DNA from: Saprolegnia diclina VS20
Taxonomy: Eukaryota; Oomycota; Saprolegniomycetes; Saprolegniales; Saprolegniaceae
Assembly (NCBI RefSeq): GCF_000281045.1
Contig: NW_008246080.1
Coordinates: 710,845 to 765,153, forward strand
DNA length: 54,309 nt
Reading direction: 5' to 3'
Positions 33,093-43,429 of the stretch are shown piece by piece. The translations under genes and the position numbers were made by a program. The notes beneath the pieces are model-generated. The model saw nothing but the letters and a program-made list of their open reading frames with translations. It was not told the DNA's origin and did not search any database. The first letter of the stretch is position 1. Every line of letters starts with the position of its first letter.

Positions 33093-33527
33093 ATGCCACG
33101 ACCACCGACACCGACGACACCGACACCGATGACACCGACGACGACGCGGAAGAAAGTGCACTTTGCCGATTGCGCACACGCGTACGAGTTTGCACTTGGC
33201 CATGGCGGCAGCGCGGTGCCGTTGGAGCAAGGCCCGGCGGTGGGCCTCGTCGGCGCCCCGTTGCGCATCAGCGCGATGGCGTTGCGCCGGTCCGAGCGCC
33301 GCCGCCGGCTGCGCAAGTTTGACAAGACCGAACGGGTCGCGATTTTGCGTGCGGCCGGCCACGAGATGAAGGACATTGTGGCCTTTTGCGTCGAAGCGCT
33401 CGACATTCGCATCTCGCGCGGCGCCAACAAACGCACGAGCGGGAAGAAGAAGCGCAGCTCGGAAGTCGCGCGCAACACAGAGATCAACGAGAACGCCAAC
33501 ATTGAGTTTACCCTTGAGGCGTACTAG
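33093..33527 (+). CDS. Small basic protein with KVHF motif, unknown function
   Basis: A single exon of 144 aa from the first in-frame ATG (the frame extends upstream only through a GTG). The N-terminus is a Pro/Thr run (MPRPPTPTTPTPM), followed by RKKVHFADCAHAYEFALGHG, then VPLEQGPAVGLVG and a very basic helix (LRRSERRRRLRKFDKTERV). The order of a KV-F motif, a Gly-rich VPLEQGP segment and a basic region loosely recalls CSRNP-type nuclear proteins, but this is weak. KVHF fits the RVxF consensus for PP1 binding. A nuclear location is suggested by the basic stretches. Family unknown. Confidence 0.65.
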   Translation: MPRPPTPTTPTPMTPTTTRKKVHFADCAHAYEFALGHGGSAVPLEQGPAVGLVGAPLRISAMALRRSERRRRLRKFDKTERVAILRAAGHEMKDIVAFCVEALDIRISRGANKRTSGKKKRSSEVARNTEINENANIEFTLEAY

Positions 33528-33647
33528 ACATGTCAAACCCCACTAAGTTATGAACGTCGTATCGATATCAGTAGTACGTGTCGAGTCGGCGAACGTGCAT
33601 GTTGAGACTGTGGCGATCCGCGCCGCTGCCTTTCCAGCCGCGTCGTT

Positions 33648-33655
33648 TATAAATA
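33648..33655 (+). promoter_or_regulatory. TATA-like box of the ankyrin-DHHC gene
   Basis: TATAAATA ends 39 bp upstream of the ATG at 33694. If functional it implies a very short leader and makes 33694, not the upstream in-frame ATG at 33550, the likely start. TATA boxes are not typical of oomycete promoters, so this is tentative. Confidence 0.4.
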
Positions 33656-33693
33656 GGGAGGCCGTTTGGTTCGTTGGTGGCGGTGGATCGGCG

Positions 33694-35535
33694 ATGGAGC
33701 TGATGGCGTTTGAAGACGTCGAATTTGTGCGGCTCGTGCAAACCACCGCGTCGGCCATCGCCAAGGACCTTCGGCGTGACGCACCCGACGACGCCGAGCT
33801 GCGCCTCGAAGTACTACACCTCGCTCTGCTCGAGTCGCCGGGTCTGGTCTTTGCCGTTGACGCCGATGGGCACTCGCCGCTGCATTGGATCGCACAGCTC
33901 GGATCGATCTCGCTGTTGCAGCTCTTTCTAGATCACGATGCACCACTGCTCGTGCGCGACAAGAACGGACTCCTTCCGTTGCACTGGGCAGCGGCGGCCA
34001 ACAACTTGCCAGCGCTTCAGCTCCTCTTGGCGCAGCCCGAGTCGTGCATTGACGACCGCGATATCGACAAAGGCCAGACGCCGCTGCTACTGGCCGCGCG
34101 GCACGGCCACGCCATGGCGGTGCGTCGCCATCCTCGTTGTTCTGGATCTGAACTGTTGTTGCCTGGGCAGGTGCTCTACCTTCTCAGGCACGGTGCGAAC
34201 CCGTCGATTGTCGACAGCTCCGAGGTTGGGCATCGTGTCGATATCACAATTGCCTACTTGCGATAGGACAACTTTGTGCACTGGGCAGCGTACAAGGGCA
34301 ATGTGGAAATTCTGAGTCTGTGCCACACGTACGCGAGCACGTTTGGCGTCGACTTTGGCCTCTTTCGAGCCCTTGACACGTTTGGACAGTCGCCGTTGCA
34401 CCTCGCGGCCAACCAAGGGTACGTGATCATCGTCAAAGTCGTGACTCCGAGGCATGGGGTGTAGGCACCTCGATTGTGTTGAATATCTCTCGGAAGAGCT
34501 CGACGCCGGCGTCGACGTCTGCGATGCCAAAGGGCACACGCCGCTCCAGCTCGCCCAGCTGCGCGGCCACGCCGCGGTCGTAGCATACCTCGCGGGCAAG
34601 TTTACGCCGGCATGGAACCGGCAGCTCGGTCACGCTTTGTATTTCTGGTGCCTCCACGCAATGAACGCCGAGGCTGTCTCGCTCCAGCCGTTCCTTGGGC
34701 GCCGCGCTCCCATGTACTTTATGGTCGGCAACATTGCGCTTGGTGTCTACTGGCTCCTGCGCATGAACATGGCATCATGTGCGTGGACGGCCCAGCTTTT
34801 GCTGCAGGCCATGGCGTGGAGCGGCTTTGCGTGCGCGGCCTCGATCGCGCCGGGTGCTGTCGTCCACGAAGCGTCGCTGCGCGACTCGTACACTGCGTGC
34901 ATGGATCGCCTTCTCAGCGACGGCGGCGGCGACAGTCTCCACTTGCTCGACAACGTTCGGCTCTGCCATACGTGCTGCGTCGAAAAGCCCGTCGGGTCCA
35001 AGCACTGCCGGTTCTGCAAGACGTGTATACTTCGCTTCGACCACCAGTACACCCCCTCTCGTTCTACCACGAGGTCGCACCCGTCGATTGATGTAGTTGC
35101 CCGTTCATCAACAACTGCGTCGGCCAGCGCAACTATACGTTTTTCCTGCTCTACGTGGGCGCGATGGCCGCTGCCTCCGGGCACTTGGCGTATCACTGGG
35201 CGATGCATGGCACGTCGACGGCAGCCAGCATCGTCGGTGCGCTCTACTATGGCGGTGTCGGCGTCGTGGCTGGCAACTTGTTGTGCTTCCACCTCTTCCT
35301 AGCGTCCATTGACCTCTCGACCAACGAGTACCGCAACCGGCACCGGTACACGCATCTCAAAGACCGCACGTTTGCGTCGTTTACGAGCCCGTGCAGCGAC
35401 GAGTGCGTCCCAAAATGCCTCGCTCGACTGTGCATGAGCCTGCCGCCGCTGCCCCACGGGCTACGCCGCCGCGCTGCGTCGCAGAAAAGCAAGCTGTCCG
35501 CCCACGAGAGCGGCGGGAAGGTTCTCAGCGTCTAG
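33694..35535 (+). CDS. Ankyrin-repeat DHHC palmitoyltransferase (Akr1/HIP14-like)
   Basis: Five exons, 33694-34119, 34171-34224, 34267-34418, 34465-35046 and 35097-35535, give 550 aa. The enzyme transfers palmitate to protein cysteines on Golgi, endosome or plasma membranes. Residues ~45-290 hold ankyrin repeats (DGHSPLHWIAQLGSISLLQL, GQSPLHLAANQGHLDCVEYL). Two membrane segments follow, then the zinc-binding cysteine-rich domain CHTCCVEKPVGSKHCRFCKT, then the catalytic DHHC, CPFINNCVGQRNY, and two more membrane segments. The intron 35047-35096 splits the second His codon of DHHC (CA|T), and removing it restores the perfect motif, which validates the splicing. Substrates are unknown. An in-frame ATG at 33550 would add 48 residues. 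Confidence 0.92.
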
Positions 35536-36574
35536 TCGTTTGCATGTCTTCCGCAACACGAGGCTTTGGTTGTGCGCGTTACTGTGATACACACCGCGTC
35601 ATCACGTCTCGGCCACGACGGCTGCGGTGGAAGGCAGCTGCAGTGCGGACACGCCTTCTCCGCGACAGGAGGCTTGTGGACTCTATCGGAGGAGACGTCA
35701 CTGTGTCACGAGGCGCCGGCTGCGCGTCAAAAACCCTCAGCAGTACTTCAAGCATTGTTCCAACCAGCTTGATTTGGCGAACTGCGTTGGAAATCCCACC
35801 CAAGTTTGGATTCTCCACCGGATTCACCGTACTGTCTGTAGGTACTCAAAGGCAAAGTTTATGCAGGAAGGTATCCATCGAGTTATCCATGGCCTCTGGT
35901 GCAACGGTGTCTGGCGCATGCTGCTTGACGCTACGACCGCGCGTCCTTGTGCAAGCCACTTTTATGCTTGGCGACCTTCACCTACGGTACATTTGAAACC
36001 TTGCGTTGAACCGAACGGCAACTTGACGCTTCGAACTTCGCTTCGAGAGACGTGCGTTTGATTGGCCAGCAGTTAATGACAGGCGCATTGGATTGGCCGG
36101 CCCGACAAGATTTCCTTCGCTCGCCAATTATCCGCGAGCTTGGTTGGGGGTTGTTGTTGAAGATGGTCTTGCGCTTGACCCGTGAAGTCCCTTGGGTCCC
36201 ATAGGCATTCATATTATTCCTTCCTCTGGCGCATAGTATAAGTATACTACCTTAGTTGCAGTGTGCTCCTGGCTCAAAGATAGACTTGGACTCTGAGAAC
36301 GCCAGTCAAAATGTTTTTCCCGTCACGATGTTATCTGGGCGCCTGGTGAGGCCGGGCATCGATGCTCGGCATCCCAAGCTGGTAGCGCACACTATTTTTC
36401 AAGTCCGTACAGGCTGCGCCGGGCGCTATCGCGCCATTCCAGTGATATGTGCACGACCCAGAATCTGGCGCCGCGTCAGCTTCGAACTTCGAGTGTACCA
36501 GATCGTGACCGTGTCTCTGCGAAAGATGTCGGCCCACTTCTTGTTTCAATCCCGACTCGCCTTTGCCGACAATA
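35536..36574. other. Intergenic upstream of the LRR array
   Basis: One kilobase without a supported gene. CCAAT-type GATTGGCC boxes occur at about 36059 and 36092. TTCGAACTTCG motifs lie at 36028-36047 and 36477-36493, the latter about 80 bp before the first LRR gene's ATG. Confidence 0.4.
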
Positions 36575-37766
36575 ATGCTGCGGCGCGTCGTGGTCCTTCT
36601 CTCTGCGGTGGTCGCTGCGGCGCCGGGCACGCTCGTTCCATGCGCGACCAACTGCCTTCGTCTCTCGAATGGCTCGACCGTCGCGCTTCTTCCGACCAAC
36701 GCGAGCGCTATCGACCTCGTGCAGCAAGGTCTCGAGCGCATCGCCGGCCTCCCGAGCACCGTCCTCGCCCTGTACAGACTCATCGTCATGTTGCTGCGCT
36801 CACGCAAATCGTTGCAATAGAAACCTGTCTCGAAATGCCATCACGGCAGTCGATGCGAGTGCCACCCAACTAACGAACCTGTACGAGGCGCTCGATGTCA
36901 GCGAGGCTCACCGATTTGGTGTGTAGGGATCTCAGCTACAACCTTCTCCAAAGCGCAAGCCCGATCACGCTACCAACGACCCTCACAACATTGTATGACG
37001 ATGCACTCGCGGAAGAATGTACGGACGACATGATGATGCGTAGGGACCTGAGCTTCAACAACATGACAAGCCTGGACAACACGACGTTCTATTGGCCGCA
37101 GTTGCCATCGCTCCAGAGCTTGTACGTCTTTTGCTCGACAATTGCTCAACCTGGTTCTTATGCAAGTGCGTAGGAATCTGCGCGGTAATTCTCTCTCTCG
37201 ACTCCACAACGTTCAGTTTCCACCGACGCTGACCCGGCTGTGCGTGTGGCGTATCGCGCGAATTTTCTGATTTTTTTTAAATTAGCGACCTCACCAACAA
37301 CCCGCTGACCTACATTGGCATGGACCAAGCGACGTATGCGGCGCTCTCGTCGCCGCGGGTCGTGATCCTTATGGACCGCAACGTTGTCGGCCGAAGCCCC
37401 GAGTGCCCGACCGGCGTTGTGGCGCCGCTTCAAAATTCGATTCTGGTTTGCATTGAAGATGCCAGCGGCGTCATGAAGGCTGCGCAAGGTACATTTGATC
37501 GCTACTCGATACGTCTTCTCATCCCATTCGTTGGCCAAGTAGACTACATGATGCGGTATTTGGTTGTCATTTCGACGGGCACGTTCCTTGTCGTCATGCT
37601 GCTCCTCTACCGCAAGTACCGGACCGCGTACCTCGCGAGCGAAGACGCCGAGTATCTGCGAGCAACGTGCACGAGCTCCATTTTGCACGACGACGACGGC
37701 CCCACACAATTTGTGGGACTTCCAACACCGGACGAGAAGCCAACTCGTGACACGGTCGCGGTCTAA
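36575..37766 (+). CDS. LRR transmembrane protein, array copy A
   Basis: Seven exons, 36575-36771, 36821-36880, 36927-36992, 37044-37121, 37174-37239, 37286-37488 and 37543-37766, give 297 aa. The signal peptide is MLRRVVVLLSAVVAAAPG. Exons 2-5 each encode one leucine-rich repeat of 20-26 residues of the form LxLSxNxLxxL (LDLSYNLLQS, LDLSFNNMTSL). Every LRR intron falls in phase 2 inside the Leu codon that opens the next repeat. A Cys-containing cap follows, then a membrane span (VVISTGTFLVVMLLLY) and a 50-residue cytoplasmic tail with RATCTSSIL. There is no kinase domain. Probably a cell-surface recognition or co-receptor protein (inference). The last intron (54 nt) has no in-frame stop. Confidence 0.85.
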
Positions 37767-38153
37767 GATCTTGTTTAATATTTTATTTTATTTTATTCGA
37801 CACCAAATATACACTATTTACGGCAACACTATCTCTTGACGGTGTACACCGAAATCGGTGTGACGAGCAAGCGACCTTGGCATCATCTTGTGGATGATGC
37901 GATCACGCCGACGAAGACGGCGACGGATGGAGGCTCGGCGAGAGCACGCGCCTGGCGCAGCTGCATCCACGACCAGTGTCGTCTGGCGCCGCGGTCCACC
38001 TCTCTTGCAGCCAGGATCGATGGATACCCGGCCACGAACCAGGACAACGTAATCTTTTGACACGCACACTAATTCCAGACGTATCCAACTGCGGTGGCTG
38101 TCAATAAGAAATTTGCGTGCGCGGTCATTCGATCATTTCCGACCTGGCGCGCA
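37767..38153. other. Spacer between LRR copies A and B
   Basis: A 387-bp spacer. A TTTTATTTTATTTTATT run at about 37778-37797 just after copy A's stop may include its polyadenylation region. No gene or repeat otherwise. Confidence 0.4.
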
Positions 38154-39386
38154 ATGCTTTCCTGCCTTCTATTTTGCTGGACGCTCGCGCTATTGTTGCA
38201 TCCGCTCGACGCGGCGACCACCAACACCAGCACCCTTACGCTTGGTGCCTGCAACGACGCTGGTTGCCTCGACGACAACACGACCACCGGCGTCATCCTT
38301 CTCAACGCAACATCGACGACTGTGAACGCATCGAGATTGCACATTGACCGTGTGACGAGCCTGCCACCCAATGTCACGAGCTTGTACGCCGCATTGCCTT
38401 GTTTTGCCTGTGAATCATTATGTGGTCCTATAGGGATCTCTCGCAGAATGCCCTCTCGTCGCTCGCTGTCGACGCGTATACATCGCTGACATTTCTGTGC
38501 GTCCCGTGACCAGACATTGTTTTTGGCTTACCAAGGTGTAGGAATCTGAGCCGCAACGCGTTCCAGTCGACGAGCGCGCTGTCGCTGCCGACCTCGCTTC
38601 GCATCTTGTACGCACCGCGTACATGACGTAGGCTCAATGTATTTGGTTAGGGACTTGAGCGAGAACAATGTGAGCTACCTGGATGCGACGACGTGGGACT
38701 GGCAGCGGTATCCGTCCCTCTCCAAATTGTACAGCGGTTGCTTGCTCGTGCGGGTCGAGCTCAATGTTGCGGTGGCTTAGGATACTGCGAAGCAACAACC
38801 TCGTGCGGCTCGAGTGCAACCAATTTCCGGCCTCGATCACCGAAATGTACGTGATTGCCGGTTGATGGCCATTGCTTATGCAGAAATATGCAGTGATCTC
38901 TCGGGCAACCCGCTGGTGTCGTTCACCATGGACCAAGCCACGTACACCGACCTTCTCGCACGGCCCGTCATTATGCGCGTCGACAACACGGCAGGTATTG
39001 TCAAGAACTGTCGTGGGAGTGCTCTTCAGCTCCACGGTACGGTCGTCTGCGTCGGGTCGCGGTCCACAGCCAGCACGTCCCGCGCCTCCCAAGGTACTCT
39101 AGTCTTCTTCTTTCTATCCTATATTGATGTGGTGGTTACTGTAGGCTACGTGTTGCAGTACTTGCTCATCATGCTCGCCGTGACGATTGCGCTCTTGGTG
39201 GTGGTGCAATATCGCAAGCGCCGTGCGCGCACCGATGCCAACGACGACCCAGAGCTGCTCCGCGCCACGTGCACGAGCTCCATCTTGTACGAGCACGATC
39301 CGCTGCAGCTCGTGACGCCATGGCTGCCGCATGAGAAAGACGCTTGCAGCGACGACGACCGGTCGCACGATGGGTCGCGCGTGTGA
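38154..39386 (+). CDS. LRR transmembrane protein, array copy B
   Basis: Seven exons, 38154-38383, 38434-38496, 38542-38607, 38651-38728, 38781-38846, 38894-39093 and 39145-39386, give 314 aa. Signal peptide MLSCLLFCWTLALLLHPLDA. LRR exons of 63, 66, 78 and 66 nt match copy A's 60, 66, 78 and 66, with the same phase-2 breaks (LNLSRNAFQS, LDLSENNVSYLDA). The cap contains LDLSGNPLVSFTMDQATY, closely matching LDLTNNPLTYIGMDQATY in A. A membrane span (LLIMLAVTIALLVVV) leads to a tail with YRKRR and RATCTSSIL. The membrane-proximal intron (51 nt) is also open in frame. N-glycosylation-type NxT/S sites are frequent in exon 1. No kinase. Confidence 0.85.
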
Positions 39387-40074
39387 TATTCTTTTTCGTA
39401 TTTATTTATCGTAATAAAAATAGTGATGACCATGGAATCACACTATTTCGGTTCTTGAAGTTGGTCCTGCTGACACACGCGCGTAGGAGCTCGGAATATA
39501 CTTCTTGTGCTCAAACCTTGACGTTTGTGCTTGTGTACCGTGTCTCGAGTAGCTCCCGAACCGCCGCGGGTCCGGATCGTTGGCCGCTCTGCTTCATGGC
39601 GTGGATCCCAGTAGCTTGTGTTGGCGGGAAAACAGAGAATACCATAAAGAATCCCGGCTCGGTTTTTCGTTCTGAGCACTGTACCGATGTCTCTGCGTCT
39701 CTACGAGTCCTTCCCATGACGGTCGGACTCAGAGGTGCACACACCTCGGTTCTTTCTTGATCCGGTCGCGGCGTCCGTGCGACGACCAGAGAATCCTATG
39801 CCTCTTGATATTTCGAGCAGCACCTAGGTGCCTCCCCGAGGAATAAGCAACGCATCGCAGCAAGCGACGCCCGAAGTCGACATGCTCGCTCGCAAAGATG
39901 TCGCTTGGCCCAGTTCAAGCTGCGATCAAGCCGCAAGCCAGCACTGATATCGTAGTTCGAAGTACGAGAGACATCGAATCGACCAATCCAATCGCTCCGA
40001 GGGCGAAGACGAAGTTCGAGTGTGAATTTTGGAGCACCGCCGTAGTTTTGATCGCGGCTTGCTAGACGTGCGTC
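39387..40074. other. Spacer between LRR copies B and C
   Basis: These 0.69 kb contain no supported gene. TTCGAA-type motifs occur near 39955 and 40010, the latter about 55 bp upstream of copy C's ATG, comparable with the motif upstream of copy A. Confidence 0.4.
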
Positions 40075-41443
40075 ATGGGACTAGCAAGGACGACCCGCCG
40101 ACCGTTGCTGCTGCTGCTGGTCCTGCTTCTCTGTGCTACGCCGTCGGTGCTCGGCATGGGCGCCACGCTGCTTCAGCTCTGCCCGTCGATCACGTCGACG
40201 CCATCGGCCTGCGTGCGCCAAGGTGGCAATGACAGCGTCAGCGTCATCGCTGCCAACGCCTCGGGCGCCATCGACCTCTCCAACATGTCCATCACGACAA
40301 TTGAAGAGCTGCCCGTGCAATTCACGACCTTGTACACGTCATTGCAGCAGGCCCTCGCACTCATGCCACCAACGTCGTAGGAACTTGTCCAACAATCTCG
40401 TCGACTCGGTGCGGTCCATGTACCTCGGCCCTTCACACCTTACGAACCTGTACGAGCCTCGATTCCAATGCGTGGCTCACACAATGTGCGTTAGCGACTT
40501 GAGCTACAATAACATTCAGTCGTACAGCCGCTTGGCGCTGCCGACGACGCTGACCGTGCTGTACGCGCTTGCAAGGATAACACGCCGTCTCATGCACGCA
40601 TAGGGACTTGAGCTTCAACAACTTGACGCGACTCGATGCAACGACCATCAATTGGCTATTGTTTCCAAACCTTACCAAGCTGTATGGGCTGCCACGTCAT
40701 TTCGACGCGTTGACGGACGATATGCGTAGGATCTTGCGCGGCAATAGCATCACGTCCATATCCAGCACGCATTTTCCAGCGTCGCTCCAGCACCTGTACG
40801 ACTGCATGCTCGCTTGTGTCTTCTTGACTCGTGGACGATTCCATCATGAGTAGGGACCTCTCGATGAACCCGATCTGCCGATTTGACATTGATCCGACCA
40901 CGTACTACCAATTCCGGAGCGATTCGTTCGAGTTGATGGCGTCCATGGCCCCGAACGCATTCCAAATGGCATGCGTGAGCTGCCCCGGCACGCTCGTCGT
41001 CGGCCAAGGCCTCGCACTCTGTGTCTTTGAGGGGTCGCGTGAGCACCTCTTGAACCAGACCCAAGGTAGAAAATCGTACATTTTTTGCTTTTTTGCTTTT
41101 TTGCTTTTTTGATTTTTGATTTTTGATTTTTGATTTTGATTGTTTCACTACATATTTTGTAGATTACTTTTTACGCTACTCGATTGCAATTTCGACCATC
41201 ACGGTGCTGCTCATGGCCGTGCTCTGGTTCCGCCGGTACCGGCAAATCCAGCGCGACCGCGCCGAGCTCTCGATGCGCGACACGTGCACGAGTTCCATCT
41301 GCGCGCAGTACGACGGCGTCCCCATGCAATACCGCATCTCGCTGTCGCCCTTGGCCGCGCCACCCTCGAGTAGTACGAGTTGCCTCCCGACCGACACCCA
41401 GCGCACAGACGTCAGCACCGCGACGTCGGCCTTTCGTCCGTGA
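40075..41443 (+). CDS. LRR transmembrane protein, array copy C
   Basis: Seven exons, 40075-40331, 40381-40449, 40495-40560, 40604-40681, 40730-40795, 40854-41065 and 41163-41443, give 342 aa. Signal peptide MGLARTTRRPLLLLLVLLLC. LRR exons are 69, 66, 78 and 66 nt with phase-2 introns inside Leu codons (LDLSYNNIQSYS, LDLSFNNLTRLDA). The cap ends in an LDLSMNPICRFDIDPTTY segment and a Cys-pair region. Membrane span (AISTITVLLMAVLWF), then the tail with RDTCTSSICAQYDG, the most divergent of the three. The last intron is 97 nt and carries a T-rich microsatellite at about 41078-41138, unlike the 51-54 nt introns of A and B. No kinase domain. Confidence 0.85.
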
Positions 41444-41996
41444 AATCGGTCGAGTCTGTTGGATACGACAAGCATGCTCGTGACGCTTAGCAAGACACGA
41501 ACGACTGTACCACTAGCCTAATGATAACTCCTTTGTCTTGCCTCTTTGCTACTCGTGCAGACTACTGTCGTCCCAAGAGGGTTTTATTATTTCCTTGTAG
41601 GTTTATTCTCTTGTAGTACATTCTAGCTCGCACCATTTCTAGTAGAGAAATGAATGAGCCATGTGAATCGATCCATCTATCCAAGCAACGCGATGGTCTC
41701 AAGTTGACATATTGCGAGCGAGACGATACCAAAGCGAGCGTCAAATATGAGAGGCGATGGGGGAGCAGAGTACTTATTAATACCGGTACTGGGAACAAGT
41801 GGCCACCTCTCTACCCGCTGTCAGGCTACTCGTAGGAAGGGCAGCAACCCGTCTCGACGTGGAGCTTGAATGTCGGCGCGATCGCCAGGCGTGTGCGACC
41901 CCAAGTCGGCGCCAATGTGTTGCTGTACGCTGTTCACAAGCGCTCGAGCAAGATGAAGAAAGTAATAAAGAGCTTAATTAATCCGATCGCGCATAC
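41444..41996. other. Intergenic, nothing recognisable
   Basis: Lies between convergent copy C and the MAPEG gene. No gene, repeat or structured element supported. Confidence 0.4.
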
Positions 41997-42473
41997 TTAC
42001 GAGAACGAGCCGACAATGCCGTTGATGGCCATGGTGAGCATCGAGAGGATGCCAAGTGTCCACGCCGACGTGCGCGGCCAAAAGATGTGGTTGGCGAACG
42101 CAAGCGTGTGCACGACGCGGACGATGGTAAAGATGATGTACGCGACCGACGTCACTGACGTGTTGCCGCCCGCGAGGATCGACGTCCACGCCAAGATGAT
42201 GCCGAACGGAAGGTTCTCGAGGTCGTTACCGACAATGCGCTGCCAGCGAATGTCGTCGGCCTTGGCCTGCTGGTACGCGTCGCTGTCGACAACGTTGGTC
42301 GAGAGGCCAAAGTTCTGGCGCGGGATCGCCGAGCTCGCGGCCATGTCCTCGGGCGCGCGCGTGCCGGCCGTGAACTTCTTGCCGCCTTGCACCATGAGCG
42401 CCGCGAGGTACTTGACGTAGAGGATCGCCGTGCAGAGCATGAGCACTTGCGTCGTCGCCGGCGTCGAGATCAT
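41997..42473 (-). CDS. MAPEG-family membrane protein (microsomal glutathione S-transferase-like)
   Basis: A single exon of 158 aa. MAPEG proteins are four-helix membrane enzymes that conjugate glutathione to lipophilic electrophiles or reduce lipid peroxides. The diagnostic segment RIVGNDLENLPFGIILAW (RxxNDLENxxPF type) lies near residue 80, and VRVVHTLAFANHIFWPR near residue 118 matches the conserved R-x-x-H-T region. Hydrophobic helices occupy about residues 8-30, 85-105, 108-125 and 135-155. Length matches MGST1 (about 155 aa). The stop directly follows GSFS. The following GTAAGT could be a splice donor for an alternative ending, but no continuation was recognised. Confidence 0.87.
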   Translation of the reverse strand: MISTPATTQVLMLCTAILYVKYLAALMVQGGKKFTAGTRAPEDMAASSAIPRQNFGLSTNVVDSDAYQQAKADDIRWQRIVGNDLENLPFGIILAWTSILAGGNTSVTSVAYIIFTIVRVVHTLAFANHIFWPRTSAWTLGILSMLTMAINGIVGSFS

Positions 42474-43429
42474 CGTGGCTTCTGCAGCAAAAGTGGAAAT
42501 GAGACTTCACAGACCTTCGTGCCCAGCGTTTCGTACGGTGGTGCAGCCGACGAATCCGCTGCCTTTCTACGCCGCGCAAGGCCATTGGCTCGAATGTTTT
42601 GTCACGGCCAATCAAACGGCTCCATTTGGGAATCTTATGCGGTCGACGGACAGCAAAACGTAGTCGAATCGATCGAATGCCGTCGTTGTTGTTGATGTGA
42701 TCGGACTTCGAGGGCTCGCATCGTGGGTCAAGTCAAAGGCCCCTGATGAGGTCTTCGGTGCAAAGATACTGCGAGGAAGGGCACTTGACTGGCGAAAAAT
42801 CGCAAACAAAAAGCAACGGCTTCCCGAACCGACGGACGAAGACGTCGGAGCGTCAGAGCGTCAGAGTGGTGGTACATGGATCGCAGAGTGATTGTTTGGC
42901 ACCGACGGACGCGTCGCATGCGCTGTCCTTACTATGAAGAATTTGAGGTCGAGGCACACGGTCTCTGGGTCTTATACTGTTTCTTATAGCACCATATTAG
43001 CCGTGTGGACGAGGCCCACCCTAGAGATCGAGCTTCCGCCTGACGACGTCGTTCGTAGCTTGTCGTTCGTTGTTGTTGAAGTGGGTCGATGTCTTCAATT
43101 TATTGCGTGTTTTTCACATTCCGCGGAGACGTAGCGAGCGAAAAACGCAGATGCACCCTCCCGTCTCCACGGAGCTCTCTTTCACGTGTACGAGTACACG
43201 GACCGTCTAGTTCTGTGATTCGGCAACGTGCACACCGTTATAATAATGTATTGGCCGTAATTTGTACAAATAGCTGGGATGACCAAGTCACTGGAATGCT
43301 CTGGTTTGGGGAGCACCACCATCAGAGTGCCCCAACATGGCCACAGTCGTAGTCTCTCCTTTCTGATTTCACAGACCAACGCCACAGACTTCAATTCGTT
43401 AAATTCACTAGTTTCAAAGCAAGTATTTA
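42474..43429. other. Intergenic, nothing recognisable
   Basis: Nearly 1 kb between two minus-strand genes. It includes the MAPEG promoter at its left end. Frames here are short and unlike proteins. Confidence 0.4.

Noticed and set aside
41078-41138. T-rich microsatellite as a terminator or polyadenylation signal
   Set aside because: It lies inside an intron of LRR copy C at a position conserved in copies A and B, upstream of the membrane-span exon.
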